A stretch of 41,741 nucleotides of DNA from Myxococcaceae bacterium (GTDB taxonomy: Bacteria > Myxococcota > Myxococcia > Myxococcales > Myxococcaceae), in the NCBI GenBank assembly GCA_020247085.1, contig JADCJJ010000039.1:1-41741 (forward strand), in the 5' to 3' direction. Shown one piece after another: positions 17,744 to 26,372 of the stretch. The number at the start of each line of letters is the position of its first letter. Positions within the stretch are counted from its first letter, which is position 1. The notes beneath the pieces are model-generated. The model was not told where the DNA came from. It saw only the letters and a list, made by a program, of their open reading frames with translations, and searched no databases. Both the position numbers and the translations under genes were made by a program.

Positions 17744-20700
17744 ATGAGATTTCGGTCGTTGATGGTGTCCCTTCTGGGCCTCGGTGCCTGTACGCCAGAG
17801 GTGCCGCAGCAGCTCGAGTCGGGCTTCTCGATGCCGCAGCACTCGCTGTCGTTCGCGAACTTCGCCCTCGGCTACGAGAAGTCCGCGATGGACACCGGGG
17901 CGATGCAGCGCATGTTCGGTGACCGTGTCTGTCAGCCCGGCTCGTCGCCCTGCCAGCTGACCCCTGGCGCCCGGAACTTCGCGAAGAAGGCCAACGCGGC
18001 GATGGCCGGCGGACGGTGCGAGGGGTTCGCGGTGCTCTCGTCGCTGTTCGAGCGAAAGAGGCTCGACCCGAACGACTTCGGCGGCGCCTCGGCGCGGGAC
18101 CTGAGCCTCGAAGACAACGAGCCGCTGCAGCGCGAGATTGCCTACTGGTTCTCGACCCAGCTCGTCTCGAGCGTCTCGGCGGGCAAGACCAAGGCGTACC
18201 AGGCGAAGGACGTGATGCCTGCGCTCGCCAGGGCCCTCGCGAAGGACGCGCCCGAGCGCTTCCGCCTGGGCATCGTGCGCAAGAAGGGAAACACCGTGTC
18301 GGGTGGGCACGCGTTGACGCCCATCGGGTACTCGGCCGACCCGTCGGAGAAGGGCGTCTACTGGCTGCGCGTCTACGACAACAACAACCCCGACGCGGAG
18401 CGGTTGATGAAGATCGACACCGTCAACAACCGCTGGGAGTTCAACGCGTCGGAGAACCCCAAGCGGTCCACCCGCCTGTACATGGGCGACGCCGAGAACA
18501 AGAACCCGCTGTACCTCGCGCCCATCCTCACGCGCACCGGGACGCTGCCCTGCGACTTCTGCGAGGCCGGCGGCAAGACGCTGGTCACCACGAGCGGCGG
18601 CGCGCAGGCGTCGGGGGGCGGCGTCGGCGTTCGCGAAGGCGAGCTCTCCGAGGGGGCGAGCCCCAGCTTCTCCATCGGCCTCGACAACGCCCCGGCCGAG
18701 TTCAACTTCTTCCTGCCCAGCGGCGCCGTGAGCCTCGACATCACCAACCCCGGCGACCCCGACTTCCCCGACGCGGTGCAAGAGGTCGGGCTGCAGGGCC
18801 CGAACTTCAACGTCTCGGCCTTCAACCTGCGCGTCACCGGCACCGACCAGCTGCAGGTGGGCGCCGGCGGCACCAGCCTCTCGTTCCGCAACGAGAGCGG
18901 CAACCCGCTGGGCCTCAAGACCGAGGTGGGCCTGGCCGATGGGCGGTCGCTGGCGGTCTCTGCCGTCGTCAGCGGCACCTCGACGGGCGTCACGGCCTCG
19001 GTCGACCCGGCGAGCGGCAAGGTCGACATCGGCGCCGCCGGCTCCTCTGGCTCCACCGTGACCCTCGTCGTGACGGCCACCGACGACAAGGGCCAGGAGC
19101 GCACCGGCCAGCTCACCTTCGTCTCTTCGGGTGACGGGGGCATCAGCGCCGACACCACCGGGTGGATGGCCGGCGACCCGCTGTCGGGCACGGTCAACAA
19201 CAACGGCTCGATGATGATGGTGACGAACGCCTGCGAGGACGGGCGCCGGTCGGGCATGGAGTCTGACGTCGACTGCGGCGCGGTGTGCACCCTCAAGTGC
19301 GGTGTTGGCCTGCGGTGCGGCGCCGGAGCCGACTGCCAGTCGACCTTCTGCAACTCCATGACGGGGCGCTGCGTCGCGACGTCGTGCGACGACCGCGTCC
19401 GCTCCGGTGACGAGACCGACGTCGACTGCGGCGGGAGCTGCGGGGCCTGCGCGGTGGGCCTCAGCTGCGCGCGCACCAGCGACTGCGCCGGCACCGCCAG
19501 CTGCCAGAGCGGCACCTGCCGGGCGACCTTCGCGGTCGCGGTGGACGTCACGGGGTTGCCCGCGGGCAGCGCGCCCCTTTTGCTGCAGAACAACGGCGCC
19601 GACGCGCTCACCGCGCCGACCAACGGCCGCTTCTCGTTCCCCACGCGGGTCCTCGGCGCCTACGCCATCACGGTGCAGACGCAGCCCGACCTCGCGACCT
19701 GCGCCGTCACCGGCGGCACGGGCACCGCCACCGCCGACGTCGTGGTGGCCGTCACCTGCACGCCGACGTTCTCGGTGGGCGGCTCGGTGAGCGGCCTGCC
19801 GGCGGGCGAGTCGGTCGTTTTGGCCAACGGCGGAGACAGGCTCACGGCGAGCGCGAACGGGCCGTTCACCTTCACCACGCGCGTCTCTGGCGCCTACGCC
19901 GTCACCGTGGCGACGCAGCCGGCCAGCGCGACGTGCACCGTCTCTGCCGGCAGCGGCACCGCGAGCGCCGACGTCACCGACGTGCTCGTCGTGTGTGGTT
20001 CGATGCCCCAGTACACGATTGGCGGAACGCTGTCGGGGCTCGGGGCGGGCAGGAGCATCACCCTCGCCAACGACGGTGAGCAGCTCCCGCTCACGATGAA
20101 CGGGGCCTTCCAGTTCGTCACCCCGGTTCCGGGCCCGTACAACGTGACGATCTCGGCGCAGCCGATGGGGCAGACCTGCGCGGTTGCCAACGGGAGCGGC
20201 ACGGCGACCGCCAACGTGACCAACGTGACCGTGGTCTGCAGTGGCGCCCAGGGGCGCGACACCACGTTCGGGACCAACGGCTTCCTGCGCGTCGCGCCGA
20301 CGCCAGACTTCGATGCCTGGCACGCGCTCGTCGTGAACGCAGACGACAGCATCGTGCTCGCGGGCTTCACCGAGGCCAGCCCTGGCGTGAGCCAGTGGCT
20401 CGTCTCGAAGGTGACGGCCGCGGGCGCCATCGACACCAGCTTCGGCGTCAACGGGAGCCGGCTGGTGACCGCGGGCGCGGGGGCCGAGCAGGCCGAGGCG
20501 TTGGTGCGCGACTCCATGGGCCGCTACGTGGTCGTGGGGACACTCGCTGGCGCGACGAACCTTGACCTCGGCGTGGCCCGGCTCACGAGCGCGGGCGCCC
20601 TCGACACCACGTTCGGTACCAACGGCATCGCTCGCTTCGACTTCGGAGGGGACGAGTTCGCAGAGGACGTGGCCATCGACAGCCAGGGTCGGCTGGTCGT

Positions 20701-21421
20701 CGTGGGTCACCAGGCGGGCATGTCGGGCGAGGAGCTGGTGGTGGCACGGCTCACCGCCGCCGGGGCGCTCGACCCGACGTTCGCCACCAACGGCCGCTTC
20801 CTGTCCAGCACGCCGCAGCCCGACAACCTGCTCGGCGTGGCCATCGATGGGTCTGACCGGGTGGTCGCCGTCGGCTTCCGCGACCAGGACTCGCTGGTCC
20901 TCCGGCTCACGTCGGCGGGCGTGCCCGACTCGAGCTTCGGTTCGATGGGGGTGTTCACCGTCGACCTCACGACGGGCTTGTTCTCTGACCGACTGAACGC
21001 CGTGGCGCTCGATGGTGCGCGCATCGTCGCGGCTGGCGAAGGGCTCGACAGCGCTTCGTCGAACTACTACCTCGCAGGCTTCACGCAGGCCGGCGCTCTC
21101 GACACGAGCTTCGGCGCGGGTGGAACCACGATCATCGGTGGAGCGACGGCGAACGAAGCGCTCACCTCTCTGGTGCGGAGGCCTGGTGGCGGCTGGTACG
21201 CCGCGGGCTTCAGCGACGGCAGCGCGGCGGTGCTCCGGTTCAGCGCCGCTGGCGCCATCGACACCACCTTCAGTATGGCCGGCGAGTTCCGCGACTCGTA
21301 CTCCGGGACAGCCGCGGCGTTCGGGGTCGCCCTCGATGGGCTCGGGCGCATCGTCATCGCTGGGCCGTTCTCCGTTGGGGCCAGCCTTCCCGACCTGGGC
21401 GTCGCGAGGATCAACCCATGA
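17744..21421 (+). CDS. Mosaic lipoprotein: papain-like domain, Cys-rich modules, triple repeat, delta-60 repeats
   Basis: ATG 17744 follows GGGAG (17731-17735) and opens a lipoprotein signal ending LLGLGAC. Of 1225 residues, about 60-270 look like a Cys-protease-type fold: GGRCEGFAVLSSLF with C92, SGGHALTPIGYS with H189, and VYDNNNPD with D212/N213-215, an order of Cys, His, Asn/Asp matching papain-like enzymes. A beta-rich region follows. Two Cys-rich modules (C-E-D-G-R-R-S-G-M-E-S-D-V-D-C-G and a second with E-T-D-V-D-C-G-G-S-C-G-A-C) lie at about 496-598. Three repeats of about 78 residues (V-x-G-L-P-A-G ... Y-A-V-T-V ... C) come next. The rest is delta-60 beta-propeller repeats (D-T-T-F-G-T-N-G, D-x-x-G-R-x-V-V-V-G). 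The target is unknown. Confidence 0.87.
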   Translation: MRFRSLMVSLLGLGACTPEVPQQLESGFSMPQHSLSFANFALGYEKSAMDTGAMQRMFGDRVCQPGSSPCQLTPGARNFAKKANAAMAGGRCEGFAVLSSLFERKRLDPNDFGGASARDLSLEDNEPLQREIAYWFSTQLVSSVSAGKTKAYQAKDVMPALARALAKDAPERFRLGIVRKKGNTVSGGHALTPIGYSADPSEKGVYWLRVYDNNNPDAERLMKIDTVNNRWEFNASENPKRSTRLYMGDAENKNPLYLAPILTRTGTLPCDFCEAGGKTLVTTSGGAQASGGGVGVREGELSEGASPSFSIGLDNAPAEFNFFLPSGAVSLDITNPGDPDFPDAVQEVGLQGPNFNVSAFNLRVTGTDQLQVGAGGTSLSFRNESGNPLGLKTEVGLADGRSLAVSAVVSGTSTGVTASVDPASGKVDIGAAGSSGSTVTLVVTATDDKGQERTGQLTFVSSGDGGISADTTGWMAGDPLSGTVNNNGSMMMVTNACEDGRRSGMESDVDCGAVCTLKCGVGLRCGAGADCQSTFCNSMTGRCVATSCDDRVRSGDETDVDCGGSCGACAVGLSCARTSDCAGTASCQSGTCRATFAVAVDVTGLPAGSAPLLLQNNGADALTAPTNGRFSFPTRVLGAYAITVQTQPDLATCAVTGGTGTATADVVVAVTCTPTFSVGGSVSGLPAGESVVLANGGDRLTASANGPFTFTTRVSGAYAVTVATQPASATCTVSAGSGTASADVTDVLVVCGSMPQYTIGGTLSGLGAGRSITLANDGEQLPLTMNGAFQFVTPVPGPYNVTISAQPMGQTCAVANGSGTATANVTNVTVVCSGAQGRDTTFGTNGFLRVAPTPDFDAWHALVVNADDSIVLAGFTEASPGVSQWLVSKVTAAGAIDTSFGVNGSRLVTAGAGAEQAEALVRDSMGRYVVVGTLAGATNLDLGVARLTSAGALDTTFGTNGIARFDFGGDEFAEDVAIDSQGRLVVVGHQAGMSGEELVVARLTAAGALDPTFATNGRFLSSTPQPDNLLGVAIDGSDRVVAVGFRDQDSLVLRLTSAGVPDSSFGSMGVFTVDLTTGLFSDRLNAVALDGARIVAAGEGLDSASSNYYLAGFTQAGALDTSFGAGGTTIIGGATANEALTSLVRRPGGGWYAAGFSDGSAAVLRFSAAGAIDTTFSMAGEFRDSYSGTAAAFGVALDGLGRIVIAGPFSVGASLPDLGVARINP
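19531..20239 (+). repeat. Three in-frame repeats of about 235 bp inside the mosaic lipoprotein
   Basis: Units start near 19531, 19768 and 19999. Each encodes G-L-x-A-G, a run like L-x-N-x-G, an F-T/Q-F strand, G-x-Y-x-V-T/I, a Cys in T-C-A/T-V and a closing V-V/T-C. They are diverged at the protein level, so this is an old module duplication rather than a recent slippage product. Confidence 0.75.
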
Positions 21422-21606
21422 CGAAGCGCTCGGCCGCCGGCGAGGTCGATACCCGCCCGAACGTGTCAGGCGTCTCTGACGAAGGCCTCGTGACCCCGGC
21501 CCTCTCGGACCTCCCGAGGGTGGACATCGCGCTGCGCCTCGTCGCGATTGGTACCGTTCGCTGCATCGGCTCCGAGGCCCTCGGCGTCGCCGCCATCACC
21601 CCTTGA
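21418..21606 (+). CDS. Possible small ORF between the two giant lipoprotein genes
   Basis: A 62-residue frame begins at an ATG that overlaps the preceding stop (ATGA) and ends 14 bases before the next ATG. Codon bias is G/C-rich at third positions as in real genes here. It has no signal peptide, helix or motif I recognise, and the opposite strand is also open across it. It could be a translationally coupled small protein or a chance open frame. Confidence 0.3.
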   Translation: MTKRSAAGEVDTRPNVSGVSDEGLVTPALSDLPRVDIALRLVAIGTVRCIGSEALGVAAITP

Positions 21607-21620
21607 TTCTTGGAGCGCTC

Positions 21621-24600
21621 ATGAACCTGCGCCTTGCCTGGGTCGTCTCTGCATCGCTCTTGGTCGTCTCCGGGTGCACGCCCGAGAGTGACCCGCCGCC
21701 GTTGTTCAATGCCAGAGACCTCAGCGTCCAGTGCCCCACGGGGCAGGTGGGCTGGGACTTCTCGACGGGCGGCAACGACAGCGCCATCGTCGAGAACAGC
21801 GTGTCGAGAGAGATTACCGTCGACAGCGCGACCCTCGGCACCTGCAACTACAAAGACGACTTCGCCATCGACTGCGACGGCAAGCGGGACTGCTCGCGGC
21901 TGGTGAAGAAGCCCACGTCGCCGGCCTGCGCCGGCGGGGCGTTCAGGCTGGTCTACCGGTGTGGCGACGAGACGCCCCGGTACGAGCTCGTTGTCGCCGG
22001 CGAGGCGTCGGGGCAGACGGTGCGTCTGGGCTGCGGCGAGCCCATCACCATCGTCTCGGCCATCTACGGCAGCAATGCCCCCACGTCGGCCAACCGGGCC
22101 GACATCACCACGGCCGTGGCGAGCGCGTGCACGGGCAAGCGGCGCTGCTCGCTCGACGACCCCTACGTACTGAATTCCCGCGTCGACCCCTGGCCGAACG
22201 CGGCCAAGGAGACCGCCATCAGGTACTACTGTGGCACCGACCCCGGGGTGAAAGAGGCGACGGTCGCCTCGGGTGCGCGCGTCGACCTGCTGTGCCCCAA
22301 CGTCGATGGGCGGGTCGTGCAGCGCGACACCATGCGCTTCCAGCAGGTGAGCTGCCCTACCTGCCGCCCTGCCGACCAGGCGCGCCTCGCACAGTGGGAG
22401 GCCACCCTCCGCGCCCGCTGCGAGGGCCGGGAGTCGTGCCGTATCCAGCTCGACAAGTGGGTTCGAGGCGGCCCCGGCCCGCTCCTGGTGAAGGTCGACT
22501 ACTGGTGCACGACGCCGCAGGCGCCCGAGTCGCGGCTCTTCTACACCGACGACACCAAAGAGACGTCGCTCGACCTCCACTGCGGAGTCCCCATTCGCAT
22601 CGTGGCAGCGCGAGGCAACGCCGCCAGGCTCGAGGCGGCCCGCGAGGCGTGTGACGCGAAGTCCACCTGCGTGCTCCCCAGCATCGGGTTCCCTGCCAGC
22701 TATGACGGTGGCGTTCCGAACCCGAGACAATTCATCGCGGAATACGACTACACCTGCGGAGAGAACGAGTTCGACGTCAAGACCACGTCCTATCGAAGAG
22801 ACGCTTTCTTTCAGCAATCAACCGGGTCCTGGCGGCTCTCCGTGGAGCAGCCCTTCGACCTGCAGGTGCGCTGCCCGAACCCGAGCCAGAACCTGGTCGG
22901 CGGCATTCGCATCGTCGACTCGAGCATCGGCATCGTCGAGGCCACCAAGCAGTGCTACGGGCGCGACGTCTGCAACCTGCCGTCGAACGTGACGGCGACG
23001 TACCGCTGCGGCACCAGCAACCAGGTCAAGTCGTCGCAGTCGGCGTCCGTGACGGTCATCGGCCGGCCGTCGGCCGGGTTCCCCAATGGAACGCCCGTGA
23101 GCGTTCCGCGCTCCCAGCTCACGTGCCGCCCCGACGTCAAGATTCTCTCGCTCGAGTGCGACTGGGACCTCGATGGCCAACGCGACCAGCGCAACTGGTG
23201 CTGGAACGCGCAAAGGTTCCCGACTGCGCGGCGCCTCGGGGCCGACGTCAATGCGCTGTGCCCCCCGGGGAACAACGGGGACTGCCAGCTGCGCAAGCAG
23301 GGCAACCTCGTCGCCCACCTCAAGTGGCGGTGCGGGGCCGACCCCAAGGTCTACTCGTACGACGGCGACGGGGAGCCCGACCCGGACTACTCGTACCCGG
23401 TGTCCGTGCTGCGTCCGCGGTGCGAGGTGGCCGACACGCCCTACGTCGAGAAGGCCTGCGTCCCGGCCACCTGCCCGGGGACGATGCGGCGCGACTCGAA
23501 GCTGGCATGCATTCCCGACGCGACGAAGCCGCGCACCGAGGTGTTCACGGCCCCCGTACTCAAGGAGTGGGCGACCAACCCCGACGGTGGCACCTCGCAG
23601 TGGGGTGGCGCCGAGGTCACGGCGCTCCGCGAGGACTTCCCCTATCAGCTCTTCGGGTTCTCGCAGTACCGTGCGACCAACGGCGCCCGGCTCGAGCCCA
23701 CCACGCCGGTGACGCTCTGGGCCTATGACGAGTTCACCGCACGGGCCGACGCCGGCGTGCCGGCGAACCGGGCGACGACGACGGGGTTCCGGTGCGTGCT
23801 CGCCGAGGCCCCGATTCGAGACGCCGAGTACCCGCCCATCACCACGGGCTATCGCCTGGTGGTGAACGGCGGCAAGGGCGGCGTGCTGCCGCTCCCGTGC
23901 TTCCGGCAAGAAGTCGAAGACGGTCGCAACGCCTGGTCCGACGCGGCCCGGCGGGTGGGCATCCCCGAGTCGGAGTTCCGTCGGAAGTACACGCGCGCGA
24001 AGTCGTTCGTGGTGTCGGCCTTCGACCCGCTCGGCAAGACGAGCGCGCGGACGCTCAACGGGGCGCTGCTCCCGGCGCCGAACCCCATCGGGTTCTTCTA
24101 CGACTCGAACAACGGGTGGATAGACCAGCTCGGCTTCTACTCGCAGAGCTCCGACTTCCGGTTCAGGAAGGAAGTGACGTTCGTCGAGAGCAACACCATC
24201 GAGCTCTCGGCGCTGAGCGCGTCGCTGCGCGAGCCCAACGTCAAGCTCGACGTCGGGAACTCCGACCTGCTGCCGACGTTCGACGTCGACTTCACCTGGG
24301 CGCAGCGTGGCGACTCGCCCGCGCGGAACCCCTTCTCTCCGCGCACCATGCTGTCGGCCAACGCGGCGACGCCGCTGAGCGCCCGGAACCTGCGCGCGAC
24401 GCTCGAGCTGGCCTACGAGGCCGCGGTGCCGGGCGCCACCTCGAGCGAAGCGAAGTGGGTGGCCGTCAACGCCATCGCCGTCACGACGACGGGCCTCGGC
24501 GGCGGGAACGCCATGTCGCAGACGGCGCGCATCAGCGGCGCCTTCACCCCGGCCCTGCGCGCCCGGGCGATGAGCGTGCGTGGCGGCAACGCCGCGCTGA

Positions 24601-26372
24601 ACCAGACGAGCGATGGCTTCATGCGCACCTGGACCGAGGACAAGACGTTGTTCCGCGTGCGCGTGTGCATGGACTTCGACGAGGTCACGCACGCGCTCGG
24701 CACCGTCGAGGCCACCAGCGCGTCGCTCGACGACAAGGGCGTCACGGCGAGCCGCAACAGCGTCTCGTATGGGCTCAAGTTCACCAGGCGCTGCGCCGAG
24801 GCCAACCCGCTCCTGCTCGAGCGGGAGCTGTTCGTCTACCCGACGACTCCGACGAAGACGCAAGAGACGCCGCTCAACACCGCCGCCACGCGCGGCCAGG
24901 GAGACACCAGCGCCGGCAGTGGCAACGACACCGGCAACCAGAGCGCCTGCACCGAGGCCAACGGGGTGCAGACGTGCAGGGGCGTGTCGCGCAACAACAT
25001 GGCGCTGTCGGGGCAGTTCCCCATCTCGGCCTTCGAGTCCGAGTCCAACGACGAGGCCGCGCAGGAGTCGACGCGCAAGTCGACCCGCATCAGCAGCGAG
25101 ATGAAGCTGTTCGGCTTCAAGGTGTTCGACCTCTCGGGCGGCAACGGCAGCGAGCCGCAGTCGGCGGGCGCGTGGGAGGTGCGGCTCGACCTGACCCCCA
25201 ACATTCAGGCCATCATCGACCTGGTCAAGTCGCGCAAGACGGCTGGCGTGAAGACGGAGGGCGAGAAGAAGAAGATGAAGCCCAAGCAGAAGAAGGGCGC
25301 GGTCCGCAACCTGTTGAGCAAGTTCGAGCGCGATGGCGTCGGCGTGGCGCTCAAGAAGGAGTTCCCCTTCACCCTGGGGCCCTTCCCCTTCGTCATCGAG
25401 GTCGGCTTCACCGTCGGCGTCGGCTTCGGCGTGACGCTCATCGTCGGAGGCGACTTCCAGAGTGTCTCGTCGATGGCCAACCCGAAGTACGGCTGCCTCA
25501 AGGCCACGCCCGGCCGCTGCTTCAGCGCCTTCAACGACCCGCAGCCGTTCCCCGACGCCCTCGGGGCCTGCCGGAACAAGGGCGGGACCCTGGCAGAGGT
25601 CCGCAACGCGGGCGACTTCGGCAGCGTGCGCGACGCCGTCTCGATGGTGGGTGGCGCGACGACGGCCTTCTGGTTGGGAGGGCAGCTCGCCTACCAGTAC
25701 GAGGACCCGAAGTGCGACACGAGCCGCGCGGCCACCTGCCCTGGCCTCTCGCGCACCCGCTACGCCTGGCTCGTCGGCGACGCGCCCTTCGCCAACCAGG
25801 TCGGTACCGCCACCGCGTTGGTGAACCCCGTGGCGCTGCAGGGCGCCCACGGCTTCGGCACCAACCTGGGCACGCTCACGACCCGGGTCCCCAACGACGC
25901 CGCCGTGCTCTACAAGAAGGACAGCCAGAACCTCATCACCGACGTGGCCTCGGCGAACCGGCCGTACGTATGCATGTTCGACCCGGCCCACAGCTACATC
26001 GAGTCGAAGATCGGGCTCGAGCTGAAGGCTGAGTTCTCCATCGGCTTCAGCGCGAAGATCTGCACCCCGAGCGTCGACATCGGCTTCTGCCTCGGTGTCG
26101 GCATCAACCTGATGACCGCCGGCATCAACATCGCGGCCGAGCGGTCGCGCGTCACGGTGTACGACCGGCCCGGGTCGAGGTTCCGGTTGCTCGGTGACTC
26201 GAAGATCTCGGGCGCGTGGGAGGTCGCCTTCCTTTCGGGCAACTTCTCTGCCGAGATGAACTTCCTCTTCTTCAGCACCTCGTGGGAGATCGCCTCGTAC
26301 AAGGGCCTGTGGGCCGAAGAAAACGAGCTGTTCCCCGAGCTCTCCAGCCCCTACGCGAGGACCTTCCCGTGA
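21621..26372 (+). CDS. Giant lipoprotein with tandem SUEL-lectin-like modules and a C-type-lectin-like domain
   Basis: ATG 21621 (TGGAG at 21611) gives 1583 residues with a lipoprotein signal (VVSGC, C19). Residues 38-571 hold about six Cys-patterned modules (38-114, 138-204, 225-296, 321-379, 418-463, 502-571). Each has an opening L-x-C or R-C, a hydrophobic I-x-I segment, a C-x-G-K/R-x-x-C core (ACTGKRRCSL, RCEGRESCRI, QCYGRDVCNL) and a closing Y-x-C-G, the layout of SUEL/galactose-binding lectin domains. The middle (about 640-1200) is unrecognised; a Lys-rich patch lies near 1213-1232. Residues 1292-1451 look like a C-type lectin fold: R-C-F-S-A-F, A-L-G-A-C-R-N-K-G-G-T-L-A-E-V, W-L-G-G-Q-L, Y-A-W-L-V-G and a final R-P-Y-V-C. 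Carbohydrate binding at the cell surface is inferred. The next gene overlaps its stop. Confidence 0.85.
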   Translation: MNLRLAWVVSASLLVVSGCTPESDPPPLFNARDLSVQCPTGQVGWDFSTGGNDSAIVENSVSREITVDSATLGTCNYKDDFAIDCDGKRDCSRLVKKPTSPACAGGAFRLVYRCGDETPRYELVVAGEASGQTVRLGCGEPITIVSAIYGSNAPTSANRADITTAVASACTGKRRCSLDDPYVLNSRVDPWPNAAKETAIRYYCGTDPGVKEATVASGARVDLLCPNVDGRVVQRDTMRFQQVSCPTCRPADQARLAQWEATLRARCEGRESCRIQLDKWVRGGPGPLLVKVDYWCTTPQAPESRLFYTDDTKETSLDLHCGVPIRIVAARGNAARLEAAREACDAKSTCVLPSIGFPASYDGGVPNPRQFIAEYDYTCGENEFDVKTTSYRRDAFFQQSTGSWRLSVEQPFDLQVRCPNPSQNLVGGIRIVDSSIGIVEATKQCYGRDVCNLPSNVTATYRCGTSNQVKSSQSASVTVIGRPSAGFPNGTPVSVPRSQLTCRPDVKILSLECDWDLDGQRDQRNWCWNAQRFPTARRLGADVNALCPPGNNGDCQLRKQGNLVAHLKWRCGADPKVYSYDGDGEPDPDYSYPVSVLRPRCEVADTPYVEKACVPATCPGTMRRDSKLACIPDATKPRTEVFTAPVLKEWATNPDGGTSQWGGAEVTALREDFPYQLFGFSQYRATNGARLEPTTPVTLWAYDEFTARADAGVPANRATTTGFRCVLAEAPIRDAEYPPITTGYRLVVNGGKGGVLPLPCFRQEVEDGRNAWSDAARRVGIPESEFRRKYTRAKSFVVSAFDPLGKTSARTLNGALLPAPNPIGFFYDSNNGWIDQLGFYSQSSDFRFRKEVTFVESNTIELSALSASLREPNVKLDVGNSDLLPTFDVDFTWAQRGDSPARNPFSPRTMLSANAATPLSARNLRATLELAYEAAVPGATSSEAKWVAVNAIAVTTTGLGGGNAMSQTARISGAFTPALRARAMSVRGGNAALNQTSDGFMRTWTEDKTLFRVRVCMDFDEVTHALGTVEATSASLDDKGVTASRNSVSYGLKFTRRCAEANPLLLERELFVYPTTPTKTQETPLNTAATRGQGDTSAGSGNDTGNQSACTEANGVQTCRGVSRNNMALSGQFPISAFESESNDEAAQESTRKSTRISSEMKLFGFKVFDLSGGNGSEPQSAGAWEVRLDLTPNIQAIIDLVKSRKTAGVKTEGEKKKMKPKQKKGAVRNLLSKFERDGVGVALKKEFPFTLGPFPFVIEVGFTVGVGFGVTLIVGGDFQSVSSMANPKYGCLKATPGRCFSAFNDPQPFPDALGACRNKGGTLAEVRNAGDFGSVRDAVSMVGGATTAFWLGGQLAYQYEDPKCDTSRAATCPGLSRTRYAWLVGDAPFANQVGTATALVNPVALQGAHGFGTNLGTLTTRVPNDAAVLYKKDSQNLITDVASANRPYVCMFDPAHSYIESKIGLELKAEFSIGFSAKICTPSVDIGFCLGVGINLMTAGINIAAERSRVTVYDRPGSRFRLLGDSKISGAWEVAFLSGNFSAEMNFLFFSTSWEIASYKGLWAEENELFPELSSPYARTFP

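Noticed and set aside
16406-20710. A 1434-residue open frame on the minus strand
   Set aside because: It is His/Arg/Ala-rich and lies antisense to the MacB-type genes and the mosaic lipoprotein, all with clear motifs. It is a GC-rich antisense shadow.
22818-25991. A 1057-residue minus-strand open frame under the lectin-like gene
   Set aside because: The plus frame has signal, Cys modules and coupled neighbours; the minus frame has no domain and an Arg/Val/Gly shadow composition.
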